Assembly: GCA_030620095.1 (NCBI GenBank)
Contig: JAUTXW010000066.1
Coordinates: 744,001 to 808,000, forward strand
Direction of reading: 5' to 3'
DNA length: 64,000 nt
Source of the DNA: Kuschelorhynchus macadamiae
Lineage: Eukaryota; Arthropoda; Insecta; Coleoptera; Curculionidae
In this document: piece after piece, positions 1 through 12,016 of the stretch
Numbering within the stretch: position 1 is the first letter of the stretch
How the letters are laid out: each line of letters begins with the position of its first letter
Notes under the pieces: model-generated
What the model saw: the letters and a program-made list of their open reading frames with translations, nothing else
Told to the model about the DNA's origin: nothing
Databases searched by the model: none
Program-made: the position numbers and the translations under genes

Positions 1-225
1 AATGTTTGAAAGATACTTAAAAAAAATCAGTTTCTAGAGACTCTAGCATCTCTCAAAAGCAGGTTTCATATTGTCAAGATTTCATATTTTGGTTAGGTAT
101 GTAACCACACCTAACCAGGTAAGTAGAAACACCATGTTTCCTAGACGACGTGGTATTTTCGCTATAATTTTTCGAAAACACCATCAGTCTTACGGCAAAA
201 TTTGTACATGAGTGGAATATTCAAC
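1..225 (-). repeat. 5' flank of a Crypton element, inverted copy
   Basis: Read on the minus strand, this segment matches the sequence at about 21708-21885, directly upstream of the Crypton recombinase ORF at 21898. Shared blocks include the start aatgtttgaaagatactt, the cttgacaatatgaaacctgc region and ttgaatattccactcatg. The left copy carries about 60 bp (positions 125-185) that the right copy lacks. Because the upstream end points rightward, the matching recombinase ORF should lie left of the window on the minus strand. I infer a second dispersed copy rather than terminal repeats of one 22-kb element, since Cryptons have no terminal inverted repeats. Confidence 0.75.
91..116. repeat. Short palindrome ggttaggt...acctaacc
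   Basis: A 26-nt imperfect palindrome with 8-nt arms GGTTAGGT and ACCTAACC. The same palindrome, in opposite orientation, is at 21765-21790, about 110 bp upstream of the Crypton ORF. Both copies keep all 26 bases although surrounding bases have drifted. Confidence 0.8.
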
Positions 226-233
226 TTAATATA

Positions 234-291
234 ATGTCAGATGATGATAGGGATATACAGACCATTAGATTAAGTGATGTAAAATGCAACA
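234..291 (+). other. Possible small coding exon ending at a splice donor
   Basis: An ATG at 234 opens a frame beginning MSDDDRDIQTIRLSDVKCN and meets a consensus donor GTAAGT at 292; the unspliced frame stops soon after. A possible acceptor follows near 341 (tgtttaag). I recognise no family and find no matching downstream exon, so this may be chance. Nothing else is recognised in 292-689. Confidence 0.2.
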
Positions 292-689
292 GTAAGTGCA
301 ACGATTTTTGAAATTATATTTTTTTAATTTTCTTGTTTAAGGTGAATTATTCTCAGGAGGATTTCGAAGGTTCCTAGCCACCGCCACCGTCTTTCTTAAA
401 GAAAATACGGGATGTTTAAAAACATGTGATATTCTGACCATCTTAAATTTTGCTATTTTATTTACCTAAGACTGGAATTAGTAATGTGGTGATAACACTA
501 CCCTGTTTTGGATATCATTGTTAAAACAATTATATCTATCACTGCCGTCTGCAGCCTGGTAAAGTTAACAGCACTCCAACATTACGGGTTTAGCTGCACC
601 TTAAATAAAAATAAAATAACAAATCATAAATTTAGCAAATGAAACACTAAAATAATAATAAAGAAAAACCAGATAATAATAACGAGTTT

Positions 690-830
690 AATCAACTATT
701 ACAGATGCTATTCTTCTAGGCAAGCTATCGGTTAAATGCTAAATAAACTGTTGGGGAATAGCTCTCCATATATCCCTAATAACTAAATCTTCTTTATTCA
801 AGATTTCCCTTCCACGCTGCCTCAGCAACA
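690..830 (-). pseudogene. Tc1-type transposase, C-terminal fragment
   Basis: The minus strand reads RQRGREILNKEDLVIRD, then IWRAIPQQFI, a stop, HLTDSLPRRIASVI. The pattern W-x-x-IPQQ followed by L-x-DSxPRR is the conserved C-terminal tail of Tc1-family transposases. No catalytic segment or terminal repeat is visible nearby, and there is an in-frame stop, so it is a dead fragment of about 45 codons. Confidence 0.75.
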
Positions 831-854
831 AATTTTATTCTACCCCAGACGTGC

Positions 855-928
855 GGCATCTAAGGACCCTTAGGCATTAAGGGTACCTACAATTACAATA
901 CTTACCTTTTATCAGGGAAGTAAAAATG
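855..928 (+). repeat. End fragment of the GACAGAC interspersed repeat
   Basis: The string ggcatctaaggaccctta followed by acaattacaatacttacc and agggaagtaaaa matches the 3' end of the repeat seen more completely at 60790-61370. Only the terminal 70 bp is present, directly left of the hAT remnant. Confidence 0.55.
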
Positions 929-936
929 ACAGAAAC

Positions 937-2132
937 CAGTGGCGGCTCTACCACAGGGTCATTTGGTCAATGACCCCCAAAAATATTTCAGAAAATAAAA
1001 TATTCGTTTGACCGGCCCTCCTAATAGTTGTAATAAAACGCGAATCTTGGGGAAAGTTGAATACGCTACACTATTAGCCGTGCGCGGCGATTCGAATTGT
1101 GTCGTTGTATTCCTTAGGCATAATAAAATACGCTATAGTAAGCAGTCCGAATTGCCCTGATTACCTTAAAGCTTGGCGTGATAACAAATGGAATATGAAA
1201 TCGCGATTTGGGTCATCAGCCGGTATCTTCTCATAATTCGATCAATCGCTCGCGGCATCACGTCGGCATGCGGAAGTTCAATTGTTCAGAGGTCGCGCGG
1301 TCGATATTCTAGCTCGATATGGTTTTTTTTGTAAAATGTCGATAGTGTAAAAAATTAAACAACTCAAGAGTACTAACGAACTTAATTTTGAGAAAATACC
1401 CGAATTCAAGGTTACTGGTCGCAATTTGCCAGAACTTAGTATACGACAAACTAGTAATGACAAAAATAAAGAAGTTCATCGAAACTTTCACAAAATTATG
1501 TACGATTTAGCTAACTGGATATGTGGTTATGAAGTCTCTAACTCATTTTACTGTTATGTTTGTTTATTGTTTTCTAAGGACTCGTCGGACTCATTATGGT
1601 GCAAAACCGGTGTTAAAGACTCAAAACACTTAAACAGAAAATATAAAAACATGAAATGTTCGCTGAGGAAGTGTTGATATTCGTACTCAGCCAGACACAG
1701 CTTATAGAAAATCCCTTAGAGATTTTAATGAAAATGTATCCAAAAATCGTTATAATTTAAACAAAATTACAGATTGTGTAAAATTTTGTGGGGCATTCGA
1801 GCTGGCACTAAGTGGCCATGATGAAATGGCTTTGTCTGAAAATCCAGGGGTTTTTCGAGGGCTTATAAATTTTGTTGAGGAGTTAGGCCAAGATAGACTA
1901 TCCGCTTTAGCAATGTTAAGTATCGAGAAATCGTTTATAAAAGGAATGTGCGTGCAATTTTAACGAACGTGTCATTCAGCATTTTTCCAATTCTAAAGAA
2001 CGAAGAGTAGACTTGAACTTCAAGAGAATTTAAAGGTCAATTTAAAGATAAGATATTTATTTTTATTCTAAGTATGCCTATTTTTAAGTTTGTTATTAAA
2101 CTCTCAATATAATTCATGACGAGCCGCCACTG
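937..2132 (+). mobile_element. hAT-3, internally deleted hAT element
   Basis: The left end reads cagtggcggctcta and the right end gacgagccgccactg, matching the inverted termini of hAT-1a and hAT-1b. Plus-strand coding remnants are an N-terminal TTF-type zinc-finger piece at 1426-1677 (W...NSFYCYVCLLFS) and, after 1680, separate out-of-frame bits including ALSGHDEMALSENPGVFRG and the C-terminal dimerisation piece RLSALAMLSIEKSF. The central catalytic region is gone, so this is a non-autonomous deletion derivative. The 8-bp flanks (acagaaac and agatgtga) do not match, so the target duplication has decayed or the copy is recombinant. Confidence 0.8.
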
Positions 2133-3559
2133 AGATGTGAAACAATGTATCCTTATTGATTCTACACTTAGAATAACTCCCTTTAACTTTTTGGTTTTCT
2201 TAAGATAATACAGGTAGAATCATACAAACTTTCTTTTTATGTGTAATATTTAACTCTCTAACTAGAGGGCAAAATATAATAAAGAAACCAGTACGTATTG
2301 TTAGGATGTGCGATTTCATTAACGAAAACGAAACGAAAAAATGTAATTTACTGCAGTCACAGTCTTTTGCAAAAAAAATTCGGTCCTCCTATCTTTCACA
2401 ATTCTTCTTCGTACATTCGAACACAGATTTGAAAATGGGGGGAAAACCTAAGCTGTTAAATGTTAACCAGTTTATGTTAGACAATGAACAATGACACGTG
2501 ATGAGAAAACGTTATTGGCGAATCAAAATAATCCCATCCCTAATTGTGATAATGATAGAGGCAAAGCTCGTCTCCTGGCTTTTCAAGAGAAAGAAAGAAA
2601 TGCTTAACTTAATGCAATTACACCCGCCAGGCTACGCAATCTTTTTAGATAACTCCACTTTTCGTATTTCCATAGTTTTAAGTCGGTAATGTATGTGAAC
2701 CTCACGTTTGTGCTTGCGACAAATTGTAAATTTATGTGGCCTTTACAAGTTTAGCTGCAACAAACGTGCAGGACGTTTGCTTAGATTCGGACGCAGGTTG
2801 AATAATGTCATTGTCAGGAGAATACTTCCTTCGACTGACATTTAAAATATCTTCAACCTCCAGTAGCCACACCCTGTCTCAAAATCGATTTCAACATGTG
2901 ATGGAAAATTATACGTTTTAATCGATTATATCATTTATATTACTTCTTATTTACTTGCATAATTTTGCTTCATGAAAAATCCATAAAATACGGCCCTGCC
3001 TTTTACCTTACTCAAATCCAAACGCGCATCGTCAATCGTCATATCGGATGGGTTCTGCGAGTCCATCTCATTTCTTCTTTCGAAGAGGTATTTTTAGAGG
3101 CATGCCTCGCGCTTCCTTGTCTAGCGTATTACTAAAATGTGTGTAAGCGGGTGGCGCGTAGTAATCCAGCTGAGTTAAGCTTTAAGTAGGGTTAGCGCAT
3201 AAAAAGATTCTTTTGATGCATACCTCTACTGTAAATTCAAAGGGAATAAGTGGCAGATTTCCGATTGGCCGATCAGTCGTTAACAGGTTGAAAATTGAAA
3301 CTGCACGTGGTTTAGGCTAGTTCTAGGTAGGTAGTAGGAGTAGATACGTTACGTTTGCCGTTCCGCATTGTTTTGATTCGGTTGCAGGTTGCAGTGTTCT
3401 TTTAATTTTAATTTATTAATGTAGATTGCATATTTATATTAGCTCTTAACTAAGTAAGGTGTAAACAGTGGAGTAGTCAGTGATTTTCAGATTCAATAGC
3501 GGTGTCTGGATTTTCAAATTTAATTTGATTTAAATTTTCCAGTTACCCATTATAGAAAA
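2133..3559. other. Unassigned sequence
   Basis: No convincing coding region. The plus-strand frames at 2306-2494 and 2498-2689 have no recognisable motif and no homologue elsewhere in the window. The part after about 3100 may be the 5' non-coding end of hAT-2, which begins coding at 3560, but I could not identify its terminal repeat. Confidence 0.4.
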
Positions 3560-4510
3560 ATGGATTTAGCGGGACCTAGCGCAGCGTTACAACTTCCCCA
3601 GGTAAATGTAAATATTCGCAATGCTTGTAATCTGGTAAATTTTTTAATAAATCAGCAGAATTTTTCAAGTCACTCCTATGAAGATAAATTATACATAGTT
3701 AAAGAAGTAAAGCGACCTGTTCCAGATTTAAGCAAATCTCTTGTTGCTATAGGTGGGGTAGGAAGACCAAATCGGGGCCTTCCTAACACTTGGTATGGAA
3801 AGTAGGATTGGCTCACTGGTAGTGTAACATTAAGTAAATTATTTTGCTGGCAATGTATTTTATTTGCAACAAATAATAGCGACAAAGTTTGGTCAAAAAA
3901 TAGTTATGGTGATTTAGAAAATTTCTCTCGGGGTCTGTTACTACACAATAAAAGTACTCAACATATTTCTTCAGATTGCAAGCTTACTCTCATGAGTAAA
4001 CAAAAGCAAAATATTGCCACCTCAATAGACCATGCACGTAAAACAGAAATTGAAAATTTTGATACTACGGTTAAAGAGAACCGACAAATTTTAAAAAGTC
4101 TCATTGATATTACATTACACATTACACCACTGTATGAAAGGGTTACGTTTCAGGAAGCATGAAGAATCAAATGAATCTTTAAATCGCGGTAATTTCAAAG
4201 AGCTAGTTATTCGTGTTATGATAATGATAAAAGATCAGTTTTTTCTGGTATGTCCAAACCAATTCAAAATGATTTAATTGATTCAGTTGCTTATGTCGTA
4301 AATAAAAAAATTGTGGACGAAATTTCAAATTCTTTGTTTTTTTCCTGGCAAGTTGATAAAACAACTGACATAAGCTGCCATTCACAATTATTCGTCATTG
4401 TTCGTTACGTTATAAATGGTTAACCTGTTGAGGGATTTATGGGATTTTATGACGTAAGTTCTGGGCGTTCTGCGCAAGATTTATTTCAATTTTTATCCAC
4501 CAAATTCGAC
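3560..4510 (+). pseudogene. hAT-2 transposase, N-terminal part
   Basis: Frame starts MDLAGPSAALQLPQVNVN, hits TAG at 3803, and continues in the same frame as DWLTGSVTLSKLFCWQCILF, GDLENFSRGLLLHNKSTQH, then KIVDEISNSLFFSWQVDKT and GFMGFYDVSSGRSAQDLF. Order and content match hAT transposases of the ZMYM1-like type: TTF zinc finger (FCWQCILF...), then DUF4371. More stops and shifts occur after 4140. The frame ends abruptly at STKFD near 4510, where LINE-1 begins; the protein resumes at 12530. The residues that should contain the YDGAS motif are missing at the junction, so some target sequence was lost. Confidence 0.85.
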
Positions 4511-5343
4511 TTACTTTAAACTGTTTTATTCCAAACCAACTTTACAAGTTTATTACATAGACTGTAACATATAACAATAGAAAATAATAATTATAAAGTT
4601 GTAATAAATGAAAAAACTCCTATGTTATAATTCAATATAATATAAAAACTAAGTTGAAATAAATATTTTTAAAAAAATCTATTCATTTTTATTTTTGTAA
4701 AAAATGCATTTAATTGTTTTTTAAATATTGGTGATTTTGTTGTATGTCCTATAGTCTCTGGTAAGGTATTATATATTTTTAGACCATCGTGTAGAATTGA
4801 TTTTTTCCCAAAGTTACTTTTTATTGTAATGGTCTGTAATTGTAAGCAATGTCTTGTATCGTGATTATGTATTAGATTTTTTAAATATATTTTTTTTATT
4901 ATTAATAATAAAGTGTATTAAAATGCAAATTTTGAAATTATAATATTCTGTTTAAAAGTTAAAAATCAGATAGGTTTATATAGGTTAATAGAAGGTTCCA
5001 AACATGGTACTTTATAAATACATTTTAGAGTTTTATTTTGCAATGGTTTTAAAGGTGTAATATGTGACGAACACGCAGATCCCCAAATTGAAATTAAATA
5101 TTGGAATTTAGAATATATTAAAGAATAATATATATTTTTTTAAAATTTTAATGGTACGAAATATTTTGCTTTGTATAATACTCCTATTAATGGAGTTATA
5201 GCGGTTCTTATACTCTGAATATGATTTTTCCAACTTAAGTTTTCATCTATAATTAATCCTAAACATTTTGTTATTACTATTGGGGAAATACCAGAATTTA
5301 TCTTTGTTTTACTTATTAACATAAAAGAAGATTTACTAAAATT
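4511..5343 (-). pseudogene. LINE-1 piece 3: C-terminal and 3' end of a non-LTR retroelement
   Basis: Minus-strand frame 5322-5140 reads INSGISPIVITKCLGLIIDE then NLSWKNHIQSIRTAITP, the segment downstream of the reverse-transcriptase core in Jockey/CR1-type non-LTR elements (LGxxIDxxLSWxxHI). Below 5140 the reading becomes stop-rich. It continues the reverse transcriptase split off at 8424-8926 by hAT-1a. The 3' end lies near 4510 inside hAT-2. Confidence 0.8.
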
Positions 5344-8300
5344 CAGTGGTGGCTCGTGAGTATATTGAAGGGTGAGGCTACATGAGGTTAATTTTGTTTA
5401 AATGTGAATACATTTCCACATCACCCATGAGGTATTATTCTGTGACGCGTTGACCTTTTTTTTTTAATGGAGGTCATCGCCAATAGCCCTACTAAACCAT
5501 TAAAAACTAAAAAAATAAACTTTAAAAAAAGTAAATAAAAAGTAAACAAAACAAGTAAAATATGTACACCTATCACTAAGATATAGCGGTGATTGCGATA
5601 ATAAAAACATAATTTAGTTTATTAAAACTTAAAATAAATAGTTGTATGAACTAAGAAAAAAAAACTACTTTTTGTACATTAAATCTATACGTCTGTCTTT
5701 TAAGGTTGCAAACTTATCTATAATTTGGTCGCAAAAGTTTTCGTCTTCACTAAGTTCTGACAGTAATTCCTACTCTATTGACATCATTGCTAAACTCGAA
5801 AGCCGTTCTTGTGTCATTGTATTTCTTAAGAAGGTTTTGATCCGTTTAAGACATGAAAAATTTCGTTCGGCCGATACACTTGTTGCGGGAATAGTTAAAA
5901 CTAAATTAAAAAGCTTATATGCTTCCGCAAAAATTGCTTTAAAATCTTTAAATAACAAAGCTAGACTTTTTTCGACATCTAAACTTGAAAATTGTTCATC
6001 CCTATACAATACAGAAAGCTCATTCTTTAATCTATCTCTGTCAAAAATGTTTGGATAATTTTTTAATAAATTATTTAATAAGTCGTCTGTGCAATCGACT
6101 AAAGCAAAGAAATTTAAATTATTTAAATTTTCAAACCGCGTCCCTAATTGAAGAATTATGCAATCTATTATTTCGAAATATAATATTTTATATTTAGTAA
6201 AAATATCAAAGTCGCTAGAACATTGCCCTCGACGTGTGTTAGTTGGCAGAATAGTGGCTTTTTTAGCAATATTGAAAAGTTCTTTGAAATGGTCCTCGTT
6301 TCTAAATTCAATAATTCGTTGTTTCGCAAGGTTTATTTGCGAAATGCAGTAATTTATATCTAAATGCTTTAACTGTAATATTTGAAACAGTACATCAGTG
6401 CAACTAAAAATTTGTTTATAAATATGCGTTAAAAGGCAAAATTCGAAATCATTAAAATGCTTTAGAAATCCTTTTGCACCATTAATAGATTCTGTTCCAG
6501 AACTTAAGTCATTAATAATAGTTTCAAATACTATAATTAAATTGTCCCATTCATTAGCCACTAAGTTTAAAATTTTAGACCGTGTATACCATCGCGTTTC
6601 TACAGCTCGCGGAATTCTTTTACCTACTATCTGATTAAGCACAAAAGACCGTTTTGGTGATTGGTGGAAATAATTTGGTATTCCTAATAAAGTGGCAAAA
6701 AATATACGACTTTGGGTAATCAGTTTTGTTCCCTGTTGTAAAACTAGATTTAATCTGTGGGCGCAACAATGAGTAAACATAGCTAAAGGAGCAATAGATC
6801 TAACTTTTGTTTGAAGCCCATTTATTTCACCTGCCATAACACTAGCCCCATCGTAACACTGCGCGACCAATTTATTTTTAAAGTCATAAGGCTCTAAGCT
6901 GTTTTGTATTAAATGAAAAAGGCTCTCTGCTGTTCTATTATCGCTAACGTCAAAAAATCCTAAAAATCTTTCTTTTAAAGATCCGTTGGTCACATACCTA
7001 ACTGTTATCGAACACTGTGATTTTTCTGTTATATCAGTACTATCATCCGCAATTACGCCAAAAAAACAACAATCGGTGTCATTGATTTCTTTTTTTATAT
7101 ATTCTTGAATATAGTCATGTATGCAACCAATTAGTTCATTTTCTATAGTCTTAGATTGTCCCGTAAAAATATTACTAAATTTAGCACAATGTTCAGTAAG
7201 TTCGGCATTTCTTTTTATTAAGCATGCAAATATTTCCTTAAAATTGCTTCATTATGACCTCGAAATGCCAAGTCCTGTTTACCCAAAGTAATAGTAACAT
7301 CAATTAAATAATTTAATAATAAACGGTTTTTTCGAACATTTTCATTATAAACAATTTTATTAAGACTTGCATTTTCTTGTAGTGCATCCGCAATAGTCGC
7401 CCTATTTTGCTCCAGTTTTGTAAGTGCTACCGAATTTTTAATATGCTCTCTTGAACTTTCATGCGATTTTACTGCTCGTGAAAAAGTTTTTAAATCCGAA
7501 TATCCGCCCCCTGAACTCCAATTATTTTTGACGCAACCTAATAAAATACAAGGCCAACAATATAAGCTTTCTTTATAAATACTTCCGCATAGCCACCTAT
7601 AAGTTTCGTACCAAGATATTTGAAAAGCTCTTGAATATTTTTTACCTTGCCTCTTATCGTTAAATATTGCTAAAATTTTCGGCGTCGGACGGCTACCTAA
7701 TATCTGTTTCTTTTCAGTTTCGCTTCTTCTTAAAAAAGGCGTTTCAATTAATGAAGCAATAATGTCGTGAATAGGATTCATATCAAAAGCAAAAAGCAAA
7801 TACAAAAAATGGAACGGTCCAACTTAACAAATCAAAACAAAACAAAAACTTACTCACGCGTATTTATTCACCTTAAAAGACAGAACGCCCTCAATCAGAG
7901 ATTATCGCAATCTATTTCCTATTTCTTTCTCAGCCGCACGCACCACGTAAAAAGAAGCCGTTGGAATATTTCGCTAGTCATGTGATTTAAATAACCAATA
8001 AAAGCATATATAAGCTACAGATGTATCGCCTCAAGAATGCAATAGAAAACGTGTGCATCGGCAATCGCCATCCCGCTCTGTCGTAATCAGGTGACTCGCC
8101 GGCATCGGCACCGGCCGTTGATAAATAGGTCAGAAGTCGAAACTTTCCAAGCTAAAATTATTTCGCCTCATTCGAGAGCACTTTCTTTAGGAATGGGTTT
8201 GCACGGATTGCACGGTCGGTTTTTTGATGTGGTCAGAATTTATTTTCTAAAATATTTATTATGGGATTATATTTTGTTTTTTTTTAATGTTATTATGTTG

Positions 8301-8423
8301 TAAGACTGTTAAAAAGTATATTTCTAATTGGTAATAGATAAAAAGTTATATAAAAAAATTCTCTTTTCCTTTATTTTGGGGGGAGGCGCGGCCTCAGAGG
8401 CCTACCCTGACGAGCCGCCACTG
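5344..8423 (-). mobile_element. hAT-1a, full-length hAT with 8-bp target duplication
   Basis: The left end is cagtggtggctcgtga and the right end tgacgagccgccactg, imperfect inverted repeats. The flanking 8 bp ctaaaatt occurs at 5336-5343 and again at 8424-8431, the target-site duplication length of hAT elements. Total length is 3080 bp. It is inserted in LINE-1 and is the near-twin of hAT-1b at 8927-12016. Confidence 0.95.
5665..7805 (-). pseudogene. hAT-1a transposase, broken
   Basis: DNA transposase of the hAT superfamily (ZMYM1-like group), nuclear cut-and-paste enzyme. The N-terminal part (7805-7218) starts MYLLFAFDMNPIHDIIASL and has the TTF-type zinc-finger segment WLCGSIYKESLYCWPCILLG. 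The central part (from 6993) has NGSLKERFLGFFDVSDNR, then QCYDGASVMAGEINGLQ with the catalytic-region YDGAS and FTHCCAHRLNLVL. The C-terminal dimerisation helix is TIPATSVSAERNFSCLKRIK. Compared with hAT-1b it has a 22-bp deletion near 7247 (frameshift), an in-frame 30-bp deletion near 6090 and a CAG-to-TAG stop at 5767-5769, but it is intact at the ADDSTDITEKS site where hAT-1b is broken. Confidence 0.9.
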
Positions 8424-8926
8424 CTAAAATTTAATTATAGTTTGTGAGATTTAAGCCAGGAACAAATTAATTCTCGATCATGTTTTATATCAAAAAATAA
8501 TAATAAATAAAATTAATAATTGTTGTGTCAACCGTAAACAATTGAATATTGCCTTTTAAATTTAATTTAGAAACTGAATTTATATAAATTAAAAATAAAA
8601 TTGGCCCCAATATTGATCCCTGTGGTACTCCAAAGACTATTTCTTTTTGATTACTTATTGTTTATTTATTTGTACAAACTGTCAGCGCTTATTTAGATAA
8701 TTTTTAAGTAAATTATACATATTGCCCCTTATTCCAATATTTTATAATAATTATATGTCGTAAAAGAATATGATGATTTACTGTATCAAAGGCCTTACAC
8801 AGATCCAAGGATAGTAAACAGCATTTTTTATTATCGTCATCTTTAATTTGAATATCTGTTATGACATCCATAACAGCTGTTTCCGTATCCCTGAGTCTTC
8901 GAAAGCCATATTATTAAAGAGTAAAT
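8424..8926 (-). pseudogene. LINE-1 piece 2: reverse-transcriptase core
   Basis: Minus strand reads LSLDLCKAFDTVNH and then GVPQGSILGPILFLIYIN, the classic core motifs of non-LTR reverse transcriptases. The usual catalytic YADDT/FADDT box reads LFTVDTTI, so one of the two metal-binding aspartates is lost. Bounded left by hAT-1a and right by hAT-1b; the target duplications of both lie in it. Confidence 0.9.
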
Positions 8927-11900
8927 CAGTGGCGGCTCGTGAGTATATTGAAGGGTGAGGCTACATGAGGTTAATTTTGTTTAAATGTGAATAAATTTCC
9001 ACGTCACCCATGAGGTATTATTCTGCGACGCGTTGACCTTTTTTTTTAATGGAGGTCATCGCCAATATCCCTACTAAACCATTAAAAACTAAAAAAATAA
9101 GCTCTAAAAAAAGTAAATAAAAAGTAAACAAAACAAGTAAAATATGTACACCTATCACTAAAATAAAGCGGTGATTGCGATAATAAAAACATAATTTAGT
9201 TTATTAAAACTTAAAATAAATAGTTGTATGAAATAAGATAAAAAAACTACTTTTTGTACATTAAATCTATACGTCTGTCTTTTAAGGTTGCAAATTTATC
9301 TATAATTTGGTCGTAAAAGTTTTGGTCTTCACTAAGTTCTGACAGTAATTCCTGCTCTATTGACATCATTGCTAAACCCGAAAGCCGTTCTTGTGTCATT
9401 GTGTTTCTTAGGTAGGTTTTGATCCGTTTAAGACATGAAAAATTTTGTTCGGCCGATACACTTGTTGCGGGAATAGTTAAAACTAAATTAAAAAGCTTAT
9501 ATGCTTCCGCAAAAATTGCTTTAAAATCTTTAAATAACAAACTAGACTTTTTTCGACATCTAAATTTGAAAATTGTTCATCCCTATACAATACAGAAAGC
9601 TCATTCTTTAATCTATCTCTGTCAAAAATGTTTGGATAATTTTTTAATAAATTATTTAATAAGTCGTCTGGAAAGCATTTAACATATTCCGAATATTTTG
9701 TGCAATCGACTAAAGCAAAGAAATTTAAATTATTTAAATTTTCAAACCGCGTCCCTAATTGAAGAATTATACAATCTATTATTTCGAAATATAATATTTT
9801 ATATTTAGTAAAAATATCAAAGTCGCTAGAACATTGCCCTCGACGTGTGTTAGTTGGCAGAATAGTGGCTTTTTTAGCAATATTGAAAAGTTCTTTGAAA
9901 TGGTCCTCGTTTCTAAATTCAATAATTCGTTGTTTCGCAAGGTTTATTTGCGAAATGCAGTAATTTATATCTAAATGCTTTAACTGTAATATTTGAAACA
10001 GTACATCAGTGCAACTAAAAATTTGTTTATAAATTTGCTTTAAAAGGCAAAATTCGAAATCATTAAAATGCTTTAGAAATCCTTTTGCACCATTAATAGA
10101 TTCTGTTCCAGAACTTAAGTCATTAATAATAGTTTCAAATACTATAATTAAATTGTTCCATTCATTAGCCACTAAGTTTAAAATTTTAGACCGTGTATAC
10201 CATCTCGTTTCTACAGCTCGCGGAATTCTTTTACCTACTATCTGATTAAGCACAAAAGACCATTTTGGTGATTGGTGGAAATAATTTGGTATTCCTAATA
10301 AAGTGGCAAAAAATATACGACTTTGGGTAATCAGTTTTGTTCCCTGTTGTAAAACTAGATTTAATCTGTGGGCGCAACAATGAGTAAACATAGCTAAAGG
10401 AGCAATAGATCTAACTTTTGTTTGAAGCCCGTTTATTTCACCTGCCATAACACTAGCCCCATCGTAACACTGCGCGACCAATTTATTTTTAAAGTCATAA
10501 AGCTCTAAGCTGTTTTGTATTAAATGAAAAAGGCTCTCTGCTGTTCTATTATCGCTAACGTCAAAAAATCCTAAAAATCTTTCTTTTAAAGATCCGTTGG
10601 TCACATACCTAAATGTTATCGAACACTGTGATTTTTCTGTTAAATAGTACTATCATCCGCAATTACGCCAAAAAAACAACAATCGGTGTCATTGATTTCT
10701 TTTTTTATATATTCTTGAATATAGTCATGTATGCAACCAATTAGTTCATTTTGTATAGTCTTACATTGTCCCGTAAAAATATTACTAAATTTAGCACAAT
10801 GTTCAGTAAGTTCGGCATTTCTTTTTATTAAGCACGCAAATATTTCCTTAAAATTGCCACGGTTAAAAGAATCTGTTGTTTCATTATGACCTCGAAATGC
10901 CAAGTCCTGTTTACCCAAAGTAATAGTAACATCAATTAAATAATTTAATAATAAACGGTTTTTTCGAACATTTTCATTATAAACAATTTTATTAAGACTT
11001 GCATTTTCTTGTAGTGCATCCGCAATAGTTGCCCTATTTTGCTCCAGTCTTGTAAGTGATACCGAATTTTTAATATGCTCTCTTGAACTTTCATGCGATT
11101 TTACTGCTCGTGAAAAATTTTTTAAATCCGAATATCCGCCCCCTGAACTCCAATTATTTTTGACGCAACCTAATAAAATACAAGGCCAACAATATAAGCT
11201 TTCTTTATAAATACTTCCGCATAGCCACCTATAAGTTTCGTACCAAGATATTTGAAAAGCTCTTGAATATTTTTTACCTTGCCTCTTATCGTTAAATATT
11301 GCTAAAATTTTCGGCGTCGGACGGCTACCTAATATCTGTTTCTTTTCAGTTTCGCTTCTTCTTAAAAAAGGCGTTTCAATTAATGAAGCAATAATGTCGT
11401 GAATAAGATTCATTTCAAAAGCAAAAAGCAAATACAAAAAATGGAACGGTCCAACTTACCAAATCAAAACAAAACAAAAACTTACTCACGCGTATTTATT
11501 CACCTTAAATGATAGAACGCCCTCAATCAGCGATTATCGCAATCTATTTCCTATTTCTTTCTCAGCCGCACGCACCACGTAAAAAGAAGCCGTTGGAATA
11601 TTTCGCTAGTCATGTGATTTAAATAACCAATAAAAGCATATATAAGCTACAGATGTATCGCCTCAAGAATGCAATAGAAAACGTGTGCATCGACAATCGC
11701 CATCCCGCTCTGTCGTAATCAGGTGACTCGCCGGCATCGGCACCGGCCGTTGATAAATAGGTCAGAAGTCGAAACTTTCCAAGCTAAAATTATTTCGCCT
11801 CATTCGAGAGCACTTTCTTTAGGAATGGGTTTGCACGGATTGCACGGTCGGTTTTTTGATGTTTTTTGGTTTTTTTTTAATGTTATTATGTTGTAGAACT

Positions 11901-12016
11901 GTTAAAAAGTATATTTCTTATTGGTAATAGATAAATGTTATATAAAAAAATTCTCTTTTCCTTTATTTTGGTGGTGAGGCGCGGCCTCAGACGCCTACCC
12001 TGACGAGCCGCCACTG
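8927..12016 (-). mobile_element. hAT-1b, full-length hAT with 8-bp target duplication
   Basis: Ends cagtggcggctcgtga and tgacgagccgccactg, flanked by gagtaaat at 8919-8926 and 12017-12024. Length 3090 bp. Nearly identical to hAT-1a along its whole length, including non-coding ends, apart from small indels, so both were copied recently. Same orientation, and in the same LINE-1 about 500 bp apart once the elements are removed. Confidence 0.95.
9247..11437 (-). pseudogene. hAT-1b transposase, broken at different sites from its twin
   Basis: Same protein as in hAT-1a: N-terminal TTF zinc finger and DUF4371 region (11437-10640), YDGAS/FTHCCAH catalytic region (10604-9483) and C-terminal dimerisation segment ending NFYDQIIDKFATLKDRR (to 9247). 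It retains NRGNFKEIFACLIK and YSEYVKCFPDDLL, both lost in hAT-1a. Its own lesions are a 2-bp loss after ADDST near 10647 (premature stop) and a 1-bp loss near 9541. Neither copy is intact, but no lesion seems shared, so the source element was probably active when they inserted. Confidence 0.9.

Noticed and set aside
5642..6352. Plus-strand frames of 138, 70 and 64 residues
   Set aside because: Antisense shadows of the hAT-1a transposase; equivalents recur as shadows in hAT-1b.
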